From the NCBI GenBank assembly GCA_022885665.1, contig JAGQDJ010000124.1:62001-126000 (forward strand): a stretch of DNA of 64,000 bases, read 5' to 3'. Shown here piece after piece: positions 52,801 to 64,000 of the stretch. The notes under the pieces are model-generated. The model saw nothing but the letters and a program-made list of their open reading frames with translations. It searched no databases and was not told the DNA's origin. How positions within the stretch are numbered: the stretch's first letter is position 1; the number at the start of each line of letters is the position of its first letter. Made by a program: the position numbers and the translations under genes. Source of the stretch: Triops longicaudatus (Eukaryota > Arthropoda > Branchiopoda > Notostraca > Triopsidae).

Positions 52801-55497
52801 GGGAGAAATACGTTCGCTAATGCAAAGGTTTTGGATTTCAGGTGGCGCGGACGTGGATGTTACAAATAATGCGGGTTTAACGCTTTTACATCAAGCGTTA
52901 CTTCAGAAAGACGAAAAGTCGGGACTCTTTTTGCTGGATAACGGGGCCGATGTTCACGCAAGGTACGTGGAATCCACAGTTTAGTGCAACAAAGTCACGT
53001 TAAATCGTTTACCGAATAGGACCAACGAAGGCTTGACTTGCGTAATGTTATGCATCCGCGAAGGTTTAGGAGGACCGTTATTGGAAGGTTTGTGTCGGAG
53101 AGGATCAAATATGGAAGATGGTGGAGATAATGGTAGCGATCCTCCGTTATGGGTAGCTTTGACGTCGGGGCAAGAAGATTTGGCTTCTATTCTTGTTAGG
53201 TATTTTTTTTTATCTATGTTTCGGTTAAACCAGGGCATCGTAGTTTAATCATCAGTTAAAAACTTGAAAATAGTTCAATTAATCCTTGAAAATTTTTTAA
53301 TTGAAAGTATAGAGTAAGCTAACGGTGACTCAAGGTATCAATAAAATTTGTTGCACATGAAATGGAAGTTCTGATGCGTTCTCTAAGGAGAGAAGCTGGA
53401 TGATAATTTTAACAATAATTAAACAATATACTTGCACTTGCTTCTAGCTCTAGTACTGTACACTGTTAAACTGCACGTAATTCTTGTAGATTTAGTAAAT
53501 CGATTCTATAATCTAGACACGGAGTCGACACGGATCACTGGGGACCAGGTCCAGATGGCTGTCAGCAGACTTTACTACATCGTGCGATTGACGAAAACAA
53601 CGAGAGTGTCGCTTGTTTCTTGATAAGGGGGTAATATAAATGACACAAACCCTTTTCACTAAGCTTTATGACATTTTCCTTCGTCTTAGTGGCTGTGACT
53701 TGAATAGTTCCAGGCGTCCAGGGTTGGACGGACAGGGTGGGGATGAATCCCGCGATTTGGCCACACCTTTGCATTTATGTTGTCAGTGGGGTTTAGAAGA
53801 AACTGTAATGACGCTACTAGAACATGGGGCGAACATAAACGCCAAAGTAATTGGCTTGATTTCTGTTTTCACACTGATTCAGAATTTTGAGGTTACTTGT
53901 CATGTACTTCGTTATTTCTTTATATGTTTATAATCATTGATTTATTTGTCAGTTTCTTTACTAATTTTTTTTAAGGCAACAGAAATGTTTCTCTTTGCAG
54001 TATTATAGTAATCATGTTTAATTGTTCTGATTTAGGATGCAGAAGGGAAAACCCCTTTGCAAGTAGCTATCGAAAATCAACACGCTGCCTTAATTCAACT
54101 CCTGTTAAACCAACGGGATGTAGAGATCAGTTCACGGGATAACTCGGGTAAAACTGCCTTTGCCACAGCCTTGGCAGTGAAGAACAACAAAGCTGCTGCT
54201 GCTATACTTCGCAAGGACCCTTCAGCAGCAGCACAAGTAACATAGTTATATGCAATGTTGGTATCTATATAAAATTGTTTTAGTATGATTCGAAGGGAAA
54301 AGCGTTTTTGCATAACGTGGTGTTGAAAGGAGACCTAGAAAGCTTGCTGTTCCTGTTATCAGTGCACGTGGATGTGAAATCAAGGACTCAAGACGCTGCT
54401 AATTTAACGGCGCTGCATTTGGCCGTCCAAACGGCGAAGGATGAAATGATTCTGCGAAATTTAATACTCGCCGGGTCTGACTTGGAAGCCACGGGACCTC
54501 GACACCAAACTGCCTTACATATGGCCACCGAAAAGGAAGATGGAGCAGTTTTTGTGTCGATATTGCTTGGCGCTCAAGCTGACGCAAACGCCGTAGACGA
54601 TGCAGGCAACACTCCGTTGCATGTAGCAGCTCGTTACGGCCACGTCAATGTTGCGCGTGTGCTCCTTACCGAGTCGCATGTAAGTATGACATTCTTCTGA
54701 TTTTGTATGGGTCGTAAATGAATTTTTGGTACAGGTGGATGCGGAGAGTCGCAATTTAAGAGGCCAGAATCCCTTACATGTAGCAGCACTTAGTGGAAGA
54801 GAATCAGGGGCCGCGTTGTTAAGGTTGTTCCTAGAATGTATGCCTTCATATCCCATCAATGCACCTGACCTTGACGGAAATACTCGTAAGTTCTAGAACT
54901 TACTGTTCTCTTGTATAAATAAAAAATAATAATAATAATAAAAAAGGATTATTTTTTTATGACTTAAACATTTTGGATTTTTTATAACATTTTTTGACCT
55001 GTAGCTCTGCTGCTAGCCTACACCAAAGGGAATGTAGGATTGTGCTTGGCGTTAGTACGGGCTGGGGCGTGCCTAGGGGCTACAAATAAGCAAGGTGTTT
55101 CCATATTTAATTACCAAGTACCGACGAAACAACTCCTGTGCAGGTGATATAAGCCAAGTTAGATACTCTCTTTGTGTTAAAAACTTGTTTGTCTTTTTGT
55201 CAGGTTGATAGATTATTTGATAGAAGAACCACCTTGGGCGGAATATGACTACTGTATGGAATGCGGAGGTAAATTTGGGATCACTACAAGGAAGCACCAT
55301 TGGTAAGATTCAAAATGAAATTTTGTTGAACGTGGCCAAATAAACTGATCTCTTATCGTAGTCGCCATTGTGGGAGAGTTTTATGTAGCAAATGTTCGGA
55401 TCAGGTTGTCCCGATTCTCAAATTCAACTTGCAGAAGCCTGTGCGAGTCTGTCAGCTTTGTTTTGAAGTTCTAGGAATGATTGCTTCGACGCCATGA
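43885..55497 (+). CDS. ANKFY1: Rabankyrin-5 (ANKFY1): BTB, ankyrin repeats and FYVE finger
   Basis: Twenty exons join in frame: 43885-43894, 44013-44196, 44252-44361, 44556-44830, 44892-45041, 51339-51504, 51567-51997, 52070-52183, 52318-52573, 52654-52776, 52842-52962, 53020-53199, 53517-53630, 53690-53846, 54036-54236, 54284-54679, 54735-54885, 55005-55143, 55204-55302 and 55362-55497. The product is 1170 residues (human 1169). Order: coiled start, BTB domain (IKSHKFVLAARGEKW), BACK-like region, about twenty ankyrin repeats, and a C-terminal FYVE finger (YCMECGGKFG, TTRKHHCRHCGRVLCSKC, RVCQLC) that binds PI3P. Family function: Rab5 effector in early endosome fusion and macropinocytosis. The first coding exon is only 10 nt (MND plus one base). 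The 6.3 kb intron 5 carries a Ly6-type gene on the other strand. The 72-nt intron 51998-52069 is stop-free and a multiple of three. Confidence 0.95.
46678..47008 (-). CDS. Ly6/uPAR (three-finger) protein, first two exons only, inside ANKFY1 intron 5
   Basis: Exon 47008-46972 encodes MWIFIFIALFHF, a signal peptide core, ending at phase 1 (TTTCA|GTGAGTG). Exon 46845-46678 starts after CCTATTCCCAAG and continues SNGLQCYHCRAQRPQRPN...LCSNF...VDCPSSTFCMKKNY...LPDG, ending at phase 1 before GTAACC. The LQCYHC start immediately after signal cleavage and the Cys spacing are typical of Ly6/three-finger domain proteins, which are secreted or GPI-anchored. The last exon, which should carry the CC...CN motif and any GPI signal, was not found between 44000 and 46600. 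The gene is therefore partial, either because the exon escaped notice or because it is a decayed copy. Confidence 0.55.
47009..50103. other. ANKFY1 intron 5, middle part
   Basis: About 3 kb with no supported gene. Base composition varies: 47100-47700 is purine-rich on the plus strand, 48000-48800 very AT-rich, and 49850-50100 GC-richer. A GC-richer block inside an intron could mark an exonised or regulatory segment, but no domain is seen. Confidence 0.35.
50104..50509. repeat. Inverted-repeat-bounded segment (possible MITE) in ANKFY1 intron 5
   Basis: The 14 bases ACCAGAGTGGAGTT at 50104-50117 recur as an exact reverse complement at 50496-50509, and the similarity extends a little outward (ctg--accagag). 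No target-site duplication is evident. A non-autonomous transposon or chance pairing are both possible. Confidence 0.35.
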
Positions 55498-56222
55498 CAT
55501 TCCTGTACATAATTTTCTTTCTTCGTTTCTGACCTTTTCATTCCTAACTGTTTTTTCGTCCATTCTGCGGATTATTATGTTGTATCGTATACAGTGAGTG
55601 AGTAAAAGAATACATTGATTGAAAAAAGTTCTAGTATTAGAAATATCAAGCAACTTGGTAATATCAAGCAACGTCGATTGTTTGAATCTGCTCTCCAGAC
55701 AAAACTCAGCCTTCAAATTTCGCGCCAAAAAAATCAATTAAGAATGCGTTCAATAAAGCTGTGTTAAGAAATAGGTTTTAAAAGCTTATCTTTCACCTAA
55801 GTTTGTTAAATTAAGCTTATAACGACTATAGTTTTCTCTTGCAGTGGGTATCATTAATTTAAAGACGAAATTCAAGTCGTTTTATCAGAGCTTTAGAAAC
55901 GTAAGCTCTATCACGACGCAGGTAGTTGGCAAAATGGCGGCGCGTGTTGTTTATTTGTGATGTGTGCTCGATTTCGCAGTGATCTTTAAGGCCAAGAATT
56001 CCATGAAACTATACTACAGACAAATTCTTCCTATGTTGTTGTGTTTGTTTTCTACTTGGGTAAGGGCCATTCAACCTCCGAAAAGTCATTTTCCTTTTCA
56101 TGTTTGGCTATTATTCATTACTGCAAACTATATAAAAACTCAATTTTATGAAGAAAATACTCGTTTGCTAATGCCGTAACTCATTAAAAAATCTAGTGTA
56201 CTTGTCCTATTTTTCAGTAAAC
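55498..56222. other. Intergenic, ANKFY1 3' side and SETD1 promoter
   Basis: No gene is supported. An acceptor-like TTTTTCAG ending at about 56218, just before the SETD1 ATG, suggests a 5'UTR intron of SETD1 in this interval. Confidence 0.45.
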
Positions 56223-59200
56223 ATGAATAGCTCGCCAGAATCTGTAACGTCCTCCAAACCAAAGTCAAGTCACAGTTCATCCCACAACCTCAAGAACAAA
56301 AATTGGAAATTGGTGATAGATCCACACCTCATCAAGGGAGCTACCAAGTTATTTCGCTATGAAGGTCAAGTTCCAGGTGACCCTACATATCCTCCAGTTC
56401 ACGTCCGCGATCCAAGATCGACCAGGCTATGGTCTCGAATAGAGCCTTTGGATTTAGTCGTTCCTCGATTTAAGGTATTCTTACTTGTGCATGCCTCAAC
56501 AATTTAACATGTTTTATACACCTAGCCAGCGTTAAATAACACCCGTTTTTGTTTTAGATTGACACGGATTATGTGGGCGAACCTCCCGCCATTGAAGTCA
56601 CAATTTGCAACATCAATGACAACATTGACAAAACTTTCTTGGGCGAATTGCTCAGGAAATATGGAGCTGTTGAAGAACTGACCATCTTCTACCATCCAAG
56701 GACGAACAAGCATCTGGGCCTGGCGCGTACAGTTTTCGAATGCCCTAAATCTGCCCGCGCCTGCGTAGAAAAGCTCAACAATACTTCAGTCATGGGCAAA
56801 CAACTCAGAGTGTTCTTAGATCCTTTCGGTAATTAAATGTCTCTTACCTAACTACATATAGTAACGTTGATTAATTATAAGAGCTCAAAGTTCTCAACTC
56901 TGTTCTATTGATTTCTGCTCCCTCGAGTTATATTTTCCTATTCATTAGGAAATGATTGCAAAAGCCAGTTTGAAACTCTCACCACTGAGAAAAAGCCTGA
57001 ACCCAAAGACAAGGAAGTGAAAGAGAGCGTTGAGAAAAATGCCGAACCCATTTCTTCGGATGAGGACGATCCTGTGTTAATGGACAAGAAATCTACAACT
57101 CCCGCCAAAATCCCTCCAGTCCCTCCTATTCCCAACCCAACTTATCCGCTTGTGCCAGAATTTGACCCTTATACATACCCTCACCCACCAGGCTTCACCC
57201 CTGGAGGTTTCCTGCCTCCTCCTCAGTATCCACCTACTCATCATGGCTGGAACAACTGGGACGCTCAGTACTGGCCCCATGCAGCACCCTTTCCTCCAAA
57301 CGGTCCTCACTGGGACCAGTCCTTACCACCCCCAGGTGTGGAACCGGACCAAAACGGCAGCAAGAAAGACGGCCCTGAGGGAAACCCAGATATGGGTTCC
57401 ATGGACTTGGATACACGTATCAAGCTCTTGCTCAAAAGCAAAGATGGAGGTCCTGCTCCGCCCTTTCTCCAGTTCGGGTTATCCGACTCAGACGACGATG
57501 AGAATGCGGAAAACAAGAAAGGAACGGAAAACGGTCGGGGGTCCTCACCGGATAGTAAAGCCAATGGTAATGGCGAGAGCAGCTCTGATGCCAAAAAAGA
57601 AGGTGAAAATGGAGAAGAAGAAGAAGGGGAAGAAGAGGACGAGGAGGAGTTTGATGCTGCACCTCTGTCCACGCCCCCTTCGCCTTTCCTTTCCATGGAG
57701 GATTACCTTATCGCTTACAAAAATGCTCTAGAGGAGAAACTAAGGAAAATGGAGCTGAACGAGGAAGGATCTCCCAGCGAAGAGGGTCCTAGTAAGATTG
57801 TTGCCCTGGTACTTGGTTATTCCGTATATTATGTTACTTATTGCTGTTGTGATTTTTTCATACAGAAAATGACGACCATATGAGCCTTTCGTCCCTAAGT
57901 TCAAGTGACGAAAAGATCCTCGCTGGCAGCCCGGGCACTAGCCAAGATGTACCGCCACTCCCACCGGCTTCTGTTGACGGGGCACCTCCGCTTCCGCCCA
58001 ATTATCAGCCCTTTTTTCCTTCTTATGGGACTCATGATCCCTACTATGCCTGGCGACCTTCGAATGCTAACTTCCCTCCAGGCTTTTCTGACACGCATGC
58101 CCAGGATCCAGCTCCGCCTGGTTTTCCTGCCCCAATTCTTACTCATGCACATGGGCAACCCTTTCCCGTTTACCCTTTGCCTCTGCCCAATGGCTACGTC
58201 CCGCCAACTAGCCAACAGCCCATTCCACAAGCGTTTCCCTTGCCTTTGCCTACATTGTACAAATCTGATGGAGATGATCCTCATGCGCCAACAATTGAGT
58301 AAGATTTTTATTCTCTATAAATTATTTTCGACTGTTTACGTTTTTTTAATTCGCTTACTTCTGAAATGCTGTCATTTGCCCAGTTAATGTTTTAAGACTA
58401 AATTTGAAGAACAGAACTAAGGTTTGAGGGAAAATAGGTGAACCTTTATTTTTAAAGATTTCACTCTTTTCCGCAGGGAAAGAAAAAAATTTTGTGTGAT
58501 GATATAAGGCGATATTAGTAAACCAGCAAACTGTGAACGCCACTTGTTCCTGTTTAGAATATGTACTATTATATTCTGAATTCCGGTTGGCGATAATTTT
58601 CTTTCGTTTTCGTTTATTTTATTATTCTGAAGAGCAACTGCTATTCACAGTTCGTATTTGTATAGGGGAGTTATGGAGAAAATTGTTGCGGAGCTGAAGA
58701 ACATTTTGAAACGGGACTTCAATCGTAAGATGATCGAGTCAACCGCATTTAGAGCCTTTGAAGCATGGTGGCAAGTTGAAAACGACAAGTTCAAAGCACA
58801 AACAGGGGCTCCGACGCCCTCAGTAGCAACTGTGACGAACTCGGAGCCGAAACCTCCTCAGCCACCCTTGCCATCATCCCAAGGCACTCAGTCTCTTCTT
58901 ACGGCCTTGTTTGAAGGCAAACGTGATAATATGGACACTTGGGGAGGCTTGGGATTGGGCCTTCGTGCAGCGATGCCTAAACTCCCTTCCTTTAGAGTAC
59001 GAGCTGTCCGCCCTTGCGTTTTTTTTTTTTTTTTCGCTATATAAATTAAGTTTCATTTTATAGAAGTCTGAAAAATGCTTGTTTTATTTCTGTAGAGGAA
59101 GATTCGTCCGCCGTCACCACCTCCATTAGACGAAGATGATTCTAGGAAAGATATGGCCGATTCAGAAGATGACAAGGTACATAAAATGTCTACTATTACA

Positions 59201-61518
59201 AAAGATTTACAACGTCGCTTTCTTAATTTTCGGAACAATAGGACCAACATAACAGACGGAAGCTACCTGAAAAGAAGAAGAGTCGTTTCATTTACAGTGA
59301 CTCAGATCTTTCGAGTTCGAGCTCCAGCTCATCCAGCTCTGAAAGTGAATCAGAAGCGGAATCGTCAAGTGTGTCAGATCGACTTTTTTTTACATATCTT
59401 TTTGATTCTAGATTTATATACGATTATTAGTAAATACTATATTTACGATACCCATTTAACTTTTCATAATGAGTTGTTAGTACTCCGTGAAAGGGTTTGT
59501 AAAATGTTCTGTTATAGGACCTTCTTCCCGTTTGTCTGATGTGGATTCAGATTCAGAATCCTTGCGCGCCTCTTCGGTGAGCGAAGCAAGCCTTCCTCCT
59601 TCGCCTCGACGGAAGAGTCGCGGCCTTAGTGATTTGGAGGATATTTCTCCAGATAGGTAATACAGATTAAAAATTACTGTCCTTATTTTTAAGTGCTGTG
59701 TCACTTACCAACTTGTGCTCTTTGTCTACAGGACCCCTGTACGGAAATCCCCTTCTCCCAAGATCAAATCACTTACTTTAACCTCAGATGGCGAAGAGAC
59801 CGAATCTGCGGATGAAACAGCAGAAATCGAGCGTCGGTCGTCACAATCCGGGTCCGGAGGATCCCAACATAGTCCCAACGATGCCAGCTCCTCTCCAGCT
59901 TCCTCTATTCTCTTGGATCATTGCTATTGTCTACCGCCTGCGTCCGTATCGGACTCGACACGGTTATCCACATCACCATTACAAGACCATGGCTATGCTG
60001 CCACTGCCCCGGTCTCTCCGCCTCCTGTTAAGCCACCAGTACCTAGTATCGAAAAGCCCCCAGGTATCGAGAAGCGAAAGAAAAAGCTACCTTCGCCAGT
60101 ACAACCTGTTTTGCCCAAGGTAAGTCTCGGGACCTTTTGCATTGTAGTGAGACTTCGTAACTTTGGTGGTTAATTTTCAGACTGTGTCGAGACCAAGGCC
60201 GTTCCACCCTCCGGTGACGTACAAAGCACGAGATATTATGGCCGAAATGACGATCTTTTACGAGTTCTTGGCGAAAGGTGTCGACAGCGAAGACATTGCA
60301 TACTTCAAACGAAGTTATGAAGCTATGCTGGCGCAAGACACCCAAGGCTATTGGCTCAATGATACCCATTGGGTAGATCACCCCGTGACAGACATCGGAC
60401 CTCCTTCCAAGAAGCGGAAACGAGATGATCCTAAGTTGCACTCCACTGGCTGTGCCCGTACCGAAGGATATTACAAGATTGATTCCAAGGAAAAGGCTAA
60501 ACATAAAGTAATTTATACCTTTTTGTTTAAATAGGTATTAATTTAGAATTTTCTGTTAGTCGCATTATGCACGTGTGGTGGCAGAATTGGAAGCAGGTGG
60601 CAAGCAAGCACCAGGAGTCGCTAAGGTCCCGGAAGCTCCCAAAATGACAGCACTTTCAAGGGAAGCACGGTCAAATCAACGGCGACTTCTTACCGCGTTT
60701 GGCTTGGAAAATGATTCTGATTTGCTGAAGTTTAACCAGCTGAAAGTAAGAGTTTTTTCCTGTTGAATTTAATTGGTGTTCGAAGCTCCTTTTTCGTGCC
60801 GAATTTATTGGTGTTGTACTTCGATTTTTTTAAAAAGCAAATTCTAGTTTTCTTTTCTAGTTTGTTTTCCTTGCATTATTCTTTTGTCTGCTCTGTTTTT
60901 ACAATGATCTTAAATTTATTCATTGACATACGTTATATTTTGTTATAAAATGTACCATGAATTTAAAAGATACGGACTTGTTTCCGAAAAATTCTAACTT
61001 ATTTGTTGTAAATTTTTAGTTTCGCAAAAAGCAAATTAAATTTGCTAAATCGCCAATTCACGATTGGGGTCTATTTGCGATGGAACCTATCGCGGCGGAC
61101 GAGATGGTTATTGAATATGTGGGCCAAATGGTTCGACCTGTTTTGGCGGATCATCGTGAACGACTGTATGAAGCTATGGGCATTGGATCATCCTATTTGT
61201 TTAGGATAGATCTGGAAAATATTATTGACGCTACCAAGTGTGGTAACTTGGCCCGTTTCATTAACCATTCTTGCAGCGTAAGTGTCTTCTTTTATGGTAC
61301 GATTCACATTTAAATGAAAGCTTTGTTCTCCTTTTATGAAACAGCCGAATTGTTATGCCAAGATTGTGACGATTGAGTCTCAGAAGAAGATTGTCATTTA
61401 TTCCAAGCACCCTATTGGAGTTAATGAGGAAATAACGTACGATTATAAGTTTCCCCTTGAAGAAGATAAAATTCCCTGTTTGTGCGGATCTGCACAATGC
61501 AGGGGAACACTCAATTAA
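56223..61518 (+). CDS. SETD1: SETD1-type histone H3K4 methyltransferase (COMPASS catalytic subunit)
   Basis: Thirteen exons join in frame: 56223-56474, 56558-56828, 56949-57791, 57866-58298, 58666-58996, 59096-59176, 59242-59368, 59518-59656, 59732-60119, 60181-60507, 60560-60745, 61020-61277 and 61345-61518, giving 1269 residues (human SETD1A about 1707). In order: KNWKLVIDPHL, an RRM domain (EVTICNINDNIDKTFLGELL, HPRTNKHLGLARTVF), a Pro-rich and acidic middle, the helix AELKNILKRDFNRKMIESTAF, two DHxY sites (DHCY, DHGY), the N-SET domain (KARDIMAEMTIFYEFLAKGVD), and the SET domain: IHDWGLFAMEPI, EYVGQMVRP, NLARFINHSC|SPNC, EITYDYKF. The post-SET CLCGSAQCRGTLN ends the protein. SETD1 deposits H3K4me3 at active promoters with WDR5, RBBP5, ASH2L and CFP1. 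All catalytic motifs are intact. Confidence 0.96.
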
Positions 61519-63153
61519 AAGACAAGAGCGAATGGGAAGTCACCGGCTGCTTGTTTCTGTAGATAATCGCTATTCAAGGATACAACCTCCCAATACACGT
61601 TTTTGTACCATAGTTCAGCTGCATTCCTTTTTAAAGAATAGCAACATGGGCAGCAAAGAGCAAATGCTCACACTGGTTGTAAATATTGAGTTGATTAACA
61701 AATCCGTTCCACATTTCGACCATTTTCGAATTCGGACAGCCCTAGTGTTTCTCTTAGTGCATATGCGTACTTTTATTTTGTTCACAAATAAGCAAAAGGG
61801 ACTCCCAATGACATATTTTTACAAGTTTAGTGATTCCCGACTTAAAGAAAGTTTTCATTCGGGGCGGAAAGATGGACGAGACCGCTGAACATTATTATCA
61901 GATTTTGCTTAATTATTTTTACGAAGGACACATCGCTTCACAAACGGCTGAAAAGAAACCGTGAAGTTGTGTTCCTGATGCCCTAAAAGAAGGTGTGATT
62001 CAAAGTTTTTTTTTTTTACATTATTTCATAAACTTATGCGTTCGAAATGGCGACCGACCGGGTCGCACTTTAGGAGTAGATACAGACAGTAACAAATTCG
62101 GAGGATTCAAACTCGCATTTGACAGTACAGGAGATACACATGAAAGTCCGTGTCTAACATCGAAGTCTTGTGTTACACCTGAAATGCGCTGGTTACGTAA
62201 GAAGAACAGACTTGTGGATCCCGCACCGGCTGAGCCATAGAAAACAGGCGTAGCGCGTGGGTACGAAATACAGGCAGAAACGCTTAAATTTTCCTGAACG
62301 TTTTGATGTACCTTCCTTATAGTCCTAACAGTCCCCAGTTAGAATAGCGTATTTTCAGCTCTCTTCAAAATTCCCTTCTTGAAATAAAAATCGCTTGAAA
62401 ATTGATCCGAAAAATGAACCTTGTTTAGTTTTCCTAAAATAAAACTAAGACTATAAAAAGGAAAAGGGAAATTTGTACGCACCTAATCGTAGGGCTGATG
62501 TGGTGCAACAAATGGTTCTAATCTTATTTAGCAAAAATTTGTTACAGAGAAATTCATTTTCAAATTTTGGGTCGAAATCGGAACGGACTTGTTGATCAAC
62601 CCGATACACACATAAAAGAATATCAACACTTAGATTTCGGTTCTTTCTTGGTTGAGTTTTGGCCTACTGAAATTTAAGTTAGAAAAATAGGTCGTAGGCC
62701 GTAGCTACTATACGTAAGGTTTACGTCTGAACGGAAAAGCGCTACATGTGCACATGCCTTGTGCGTGTGAAAATGAGAAAGTTGAAAGTCGGATGAGCGC
62801 GCGAAGCAGTGCGAATAAATGCAAGTGAATACTGGCCAATTTAATAATACGTCCAATAAATGCAATTTAATGCAAGTGGGTCACTATTACCGTGGTCAGT
62901 AAAACGACCTCATCCTTGCATGATTTAAATTTGTTTGGAGAAAATATACATACTAAATAAAGGAGGTAATACAAACGAATAATGCGACAGTTAGAACCGG
63001 CAATAATTTTACATTTTTCATGTACAGAAACACTTTGCTGAAGTCCGGTATTCAGGCTTTTCGAATAGCTCCTGTATGCTTGGAGAGATTAGAAAATACG
63101 GGTAAACGACAATTGTCCTCGTGGTCGAGGGAATATAGACACTGGGTTCCTTC
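61519..63153. other. SETD1 3'UTR and intergenic
   Basis: The SETD1 3'UTR presumably begins here. AATAAA occurs at 62383-62388 but is one of several possible signals. The ORFs at 61457-61888 and 61995-62240 share no family motif and are not called. Confidence 0.4.
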
Positions 63154-63377
63154 TCATAAGGCAGTGGTGCCCAAACTACGGCCCGCGGGCCATATCCGGC
63201 CCGCGAAGGTGCCTCAAACGGCCCGTTCATTTATACCGCTCATGTATATCACTGCATAATTTCATTTTTAACGTCGGCATGATTCTGGCGAAACCGGAAC
63301 ATTCAGGCCCGCGAGATTTTATATCATGTCGCGCGCGGCCCTCGGGTGAAAAAAGTTTGGGCACCACTGTCATAAGG
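63154..63377. mobile_element. Non-autonomous hAT transposon (MITE) with perfect target duplication
   Basis: The element spans 63162-63369 (208 bases). Its ends are perfect 16-bp terminal inverted repeats, CAGTGGTGCCCAAACT on the left and the reverse complement on the right. It is flanked by an exact 8-bp duplication TCATAAGG (63154-63161 and 63370-63377), the hallmark length of hAT transposons, and begins with CA as usual. The interior is GC-rich with CGGCCCGC motifs and no ORF. The intact ends and duplication indicate a fairly recent insertion, moved by a transposase from elsewhere. Confidence 0.95.
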
Positions 63378-64000
63378 GAATTTATCATATTCTTCCAATA
63401 TTTTCTTTGTTTCCTTTAACCCATGGGGCTTGCGCGTATTGTGGTGTAACAGTCGGCAGCGATACAGAGAAGCACTATACATTTGAGCGTAAAAAGAATC
63501 ATATTTCTTGCTGCAGCTGTCCTATATGAGCTTGTTTCAAAGCCTACCACGAAAAAAATTATTACGATAAAAAATAGCTGGTTGTGTTAATTCTCTAGTA
63601 TTATCAATTGTTAATTTAATACTGAATTACAGCATTTTGTTTAGCTAATTAGAATACGGTTTCGTTTATTGTTAGCACACGATCAATATGTTAGTGTAGA
63701 TCTATAAGCTCAATCATGCAGAATCCTTTAAATCTTATTCAATCGTTTTTATGTTTCGTTTCTATTACGCTTCAGATTAGCTTTCTCGGTGATATTAGAG
63801 GTGGCCAATATGCCGTGTGTTGCTCTATTGGAGGCTAAAATTCTATTGTCTTATTATAATCCACAGAAAAACTATTCCTCTCTTAGAAATCTGCGAATGC
63901 TTTACAACAAATAACACTAGGTTCGCCCTGTGCCAAAATTGTCCCATGATTAGAATACCTCTTCATGTGTGCGTTTACATTTTGAGCGGTGGACTATAGG
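63378..64000. other. Intergenic to window end
   Basis: No gene, repeat or RNA could be supported. The sequence is AT-rich and any ORFs are short and lack recognisable motifs. Confidence 0.4.

Noticed and set aside
61457..61888. 143-codon ORF overlapping the SETD1 stop region
   Set aside because: It begins in another frame of the last SETD1 exon and continues into the 3'UTR with no recognisable motif.

Overview
This is a window of animal nuclear DNA: AT-leaning, intron-rich, with GT-AG introns that are mostly 48-300 nt long plus a few of 2.5-6.3 kb. Fifteen spliced protein genes were assembled exon by exon, checking that reading phase is kept at every junction. The gene set (Mediator, COMPASS methyltransferase, two-pore channel, K2P channel, Rabankyrin-5, group III secreted phospholipase A2, Ly6-type protein) indicates an invertebrate metazoan. 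The phylum cannot be fixed from sequence alone. Nothing bacterial, viral or CRISPR-like was seen.

Layout. 1-2046: dispersed repeats. 2047-3031 (+): EMG1/NEP1 18S rRNA methyltransferase. 3297-6945 (-) and 10174-12974 (-): two large, mostly disordered proteins, each ending in a C-terminal MYND zinc finger, separated by a repeat-rich spacer. 15477-19960 (+): TBL2, a membrane-anchored WD40 protein. Its third coding exon is preceded by a 2.6 kb intron that holds a same-strand REXO1-type 3'-5' exonuclease ORF (16131-17830). 20034-21775 (-): RPUSD4-type pseudouridine synthase, tail-to-tail with TBL2 and head-to-head with 22051-24003 (+), a lysosomal phospholipase B-like protein. 24629-26718 (+): group III secreted phospholipase A2 with a duplicated catalytic exon. 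27128-30047 (-): TPC1-like two-pore channel. 31266-32254 (+): ribosomal protein eL6. 33524-38811 (-): K2P potassium channel. 39352-42274 (-): gamma-glutamyltransferase. 42933-43560 (-): MED21, head-to-head with 43885-55497 (+), Rabankyrin-5 (ANKFY1). A large ANKFY1 intron contains, on the opposite strand, the first two exons of a Ly6/three-finger protein. 56223-61518 (+): SETD1-type H3K4 methyltransferase. 63162-63369: a recently inserted non-autonomous hAT element with a perfect 8-bp target duplication.

How the genes relate. There is no operon-like logic; these are independently transcribed housekeeping and signalling genes. Shared themes are endolysosomes (TPC, PLBD2, ANKFY1), RNA biogenesis (EMG1, RPUSD4, eL6, REXO1) and chromatin/transcription (SETD1, MED21, perhaps the MYND pair). 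The most notable structures are two: the two interchangeable catalytic exons of the phospholipase A2 gene, and the REXO1 ORF whose candidate splice acceptor has the same phase as TBL2 exon 2, so a TBL2-REXO1 fusion transcript is possible.
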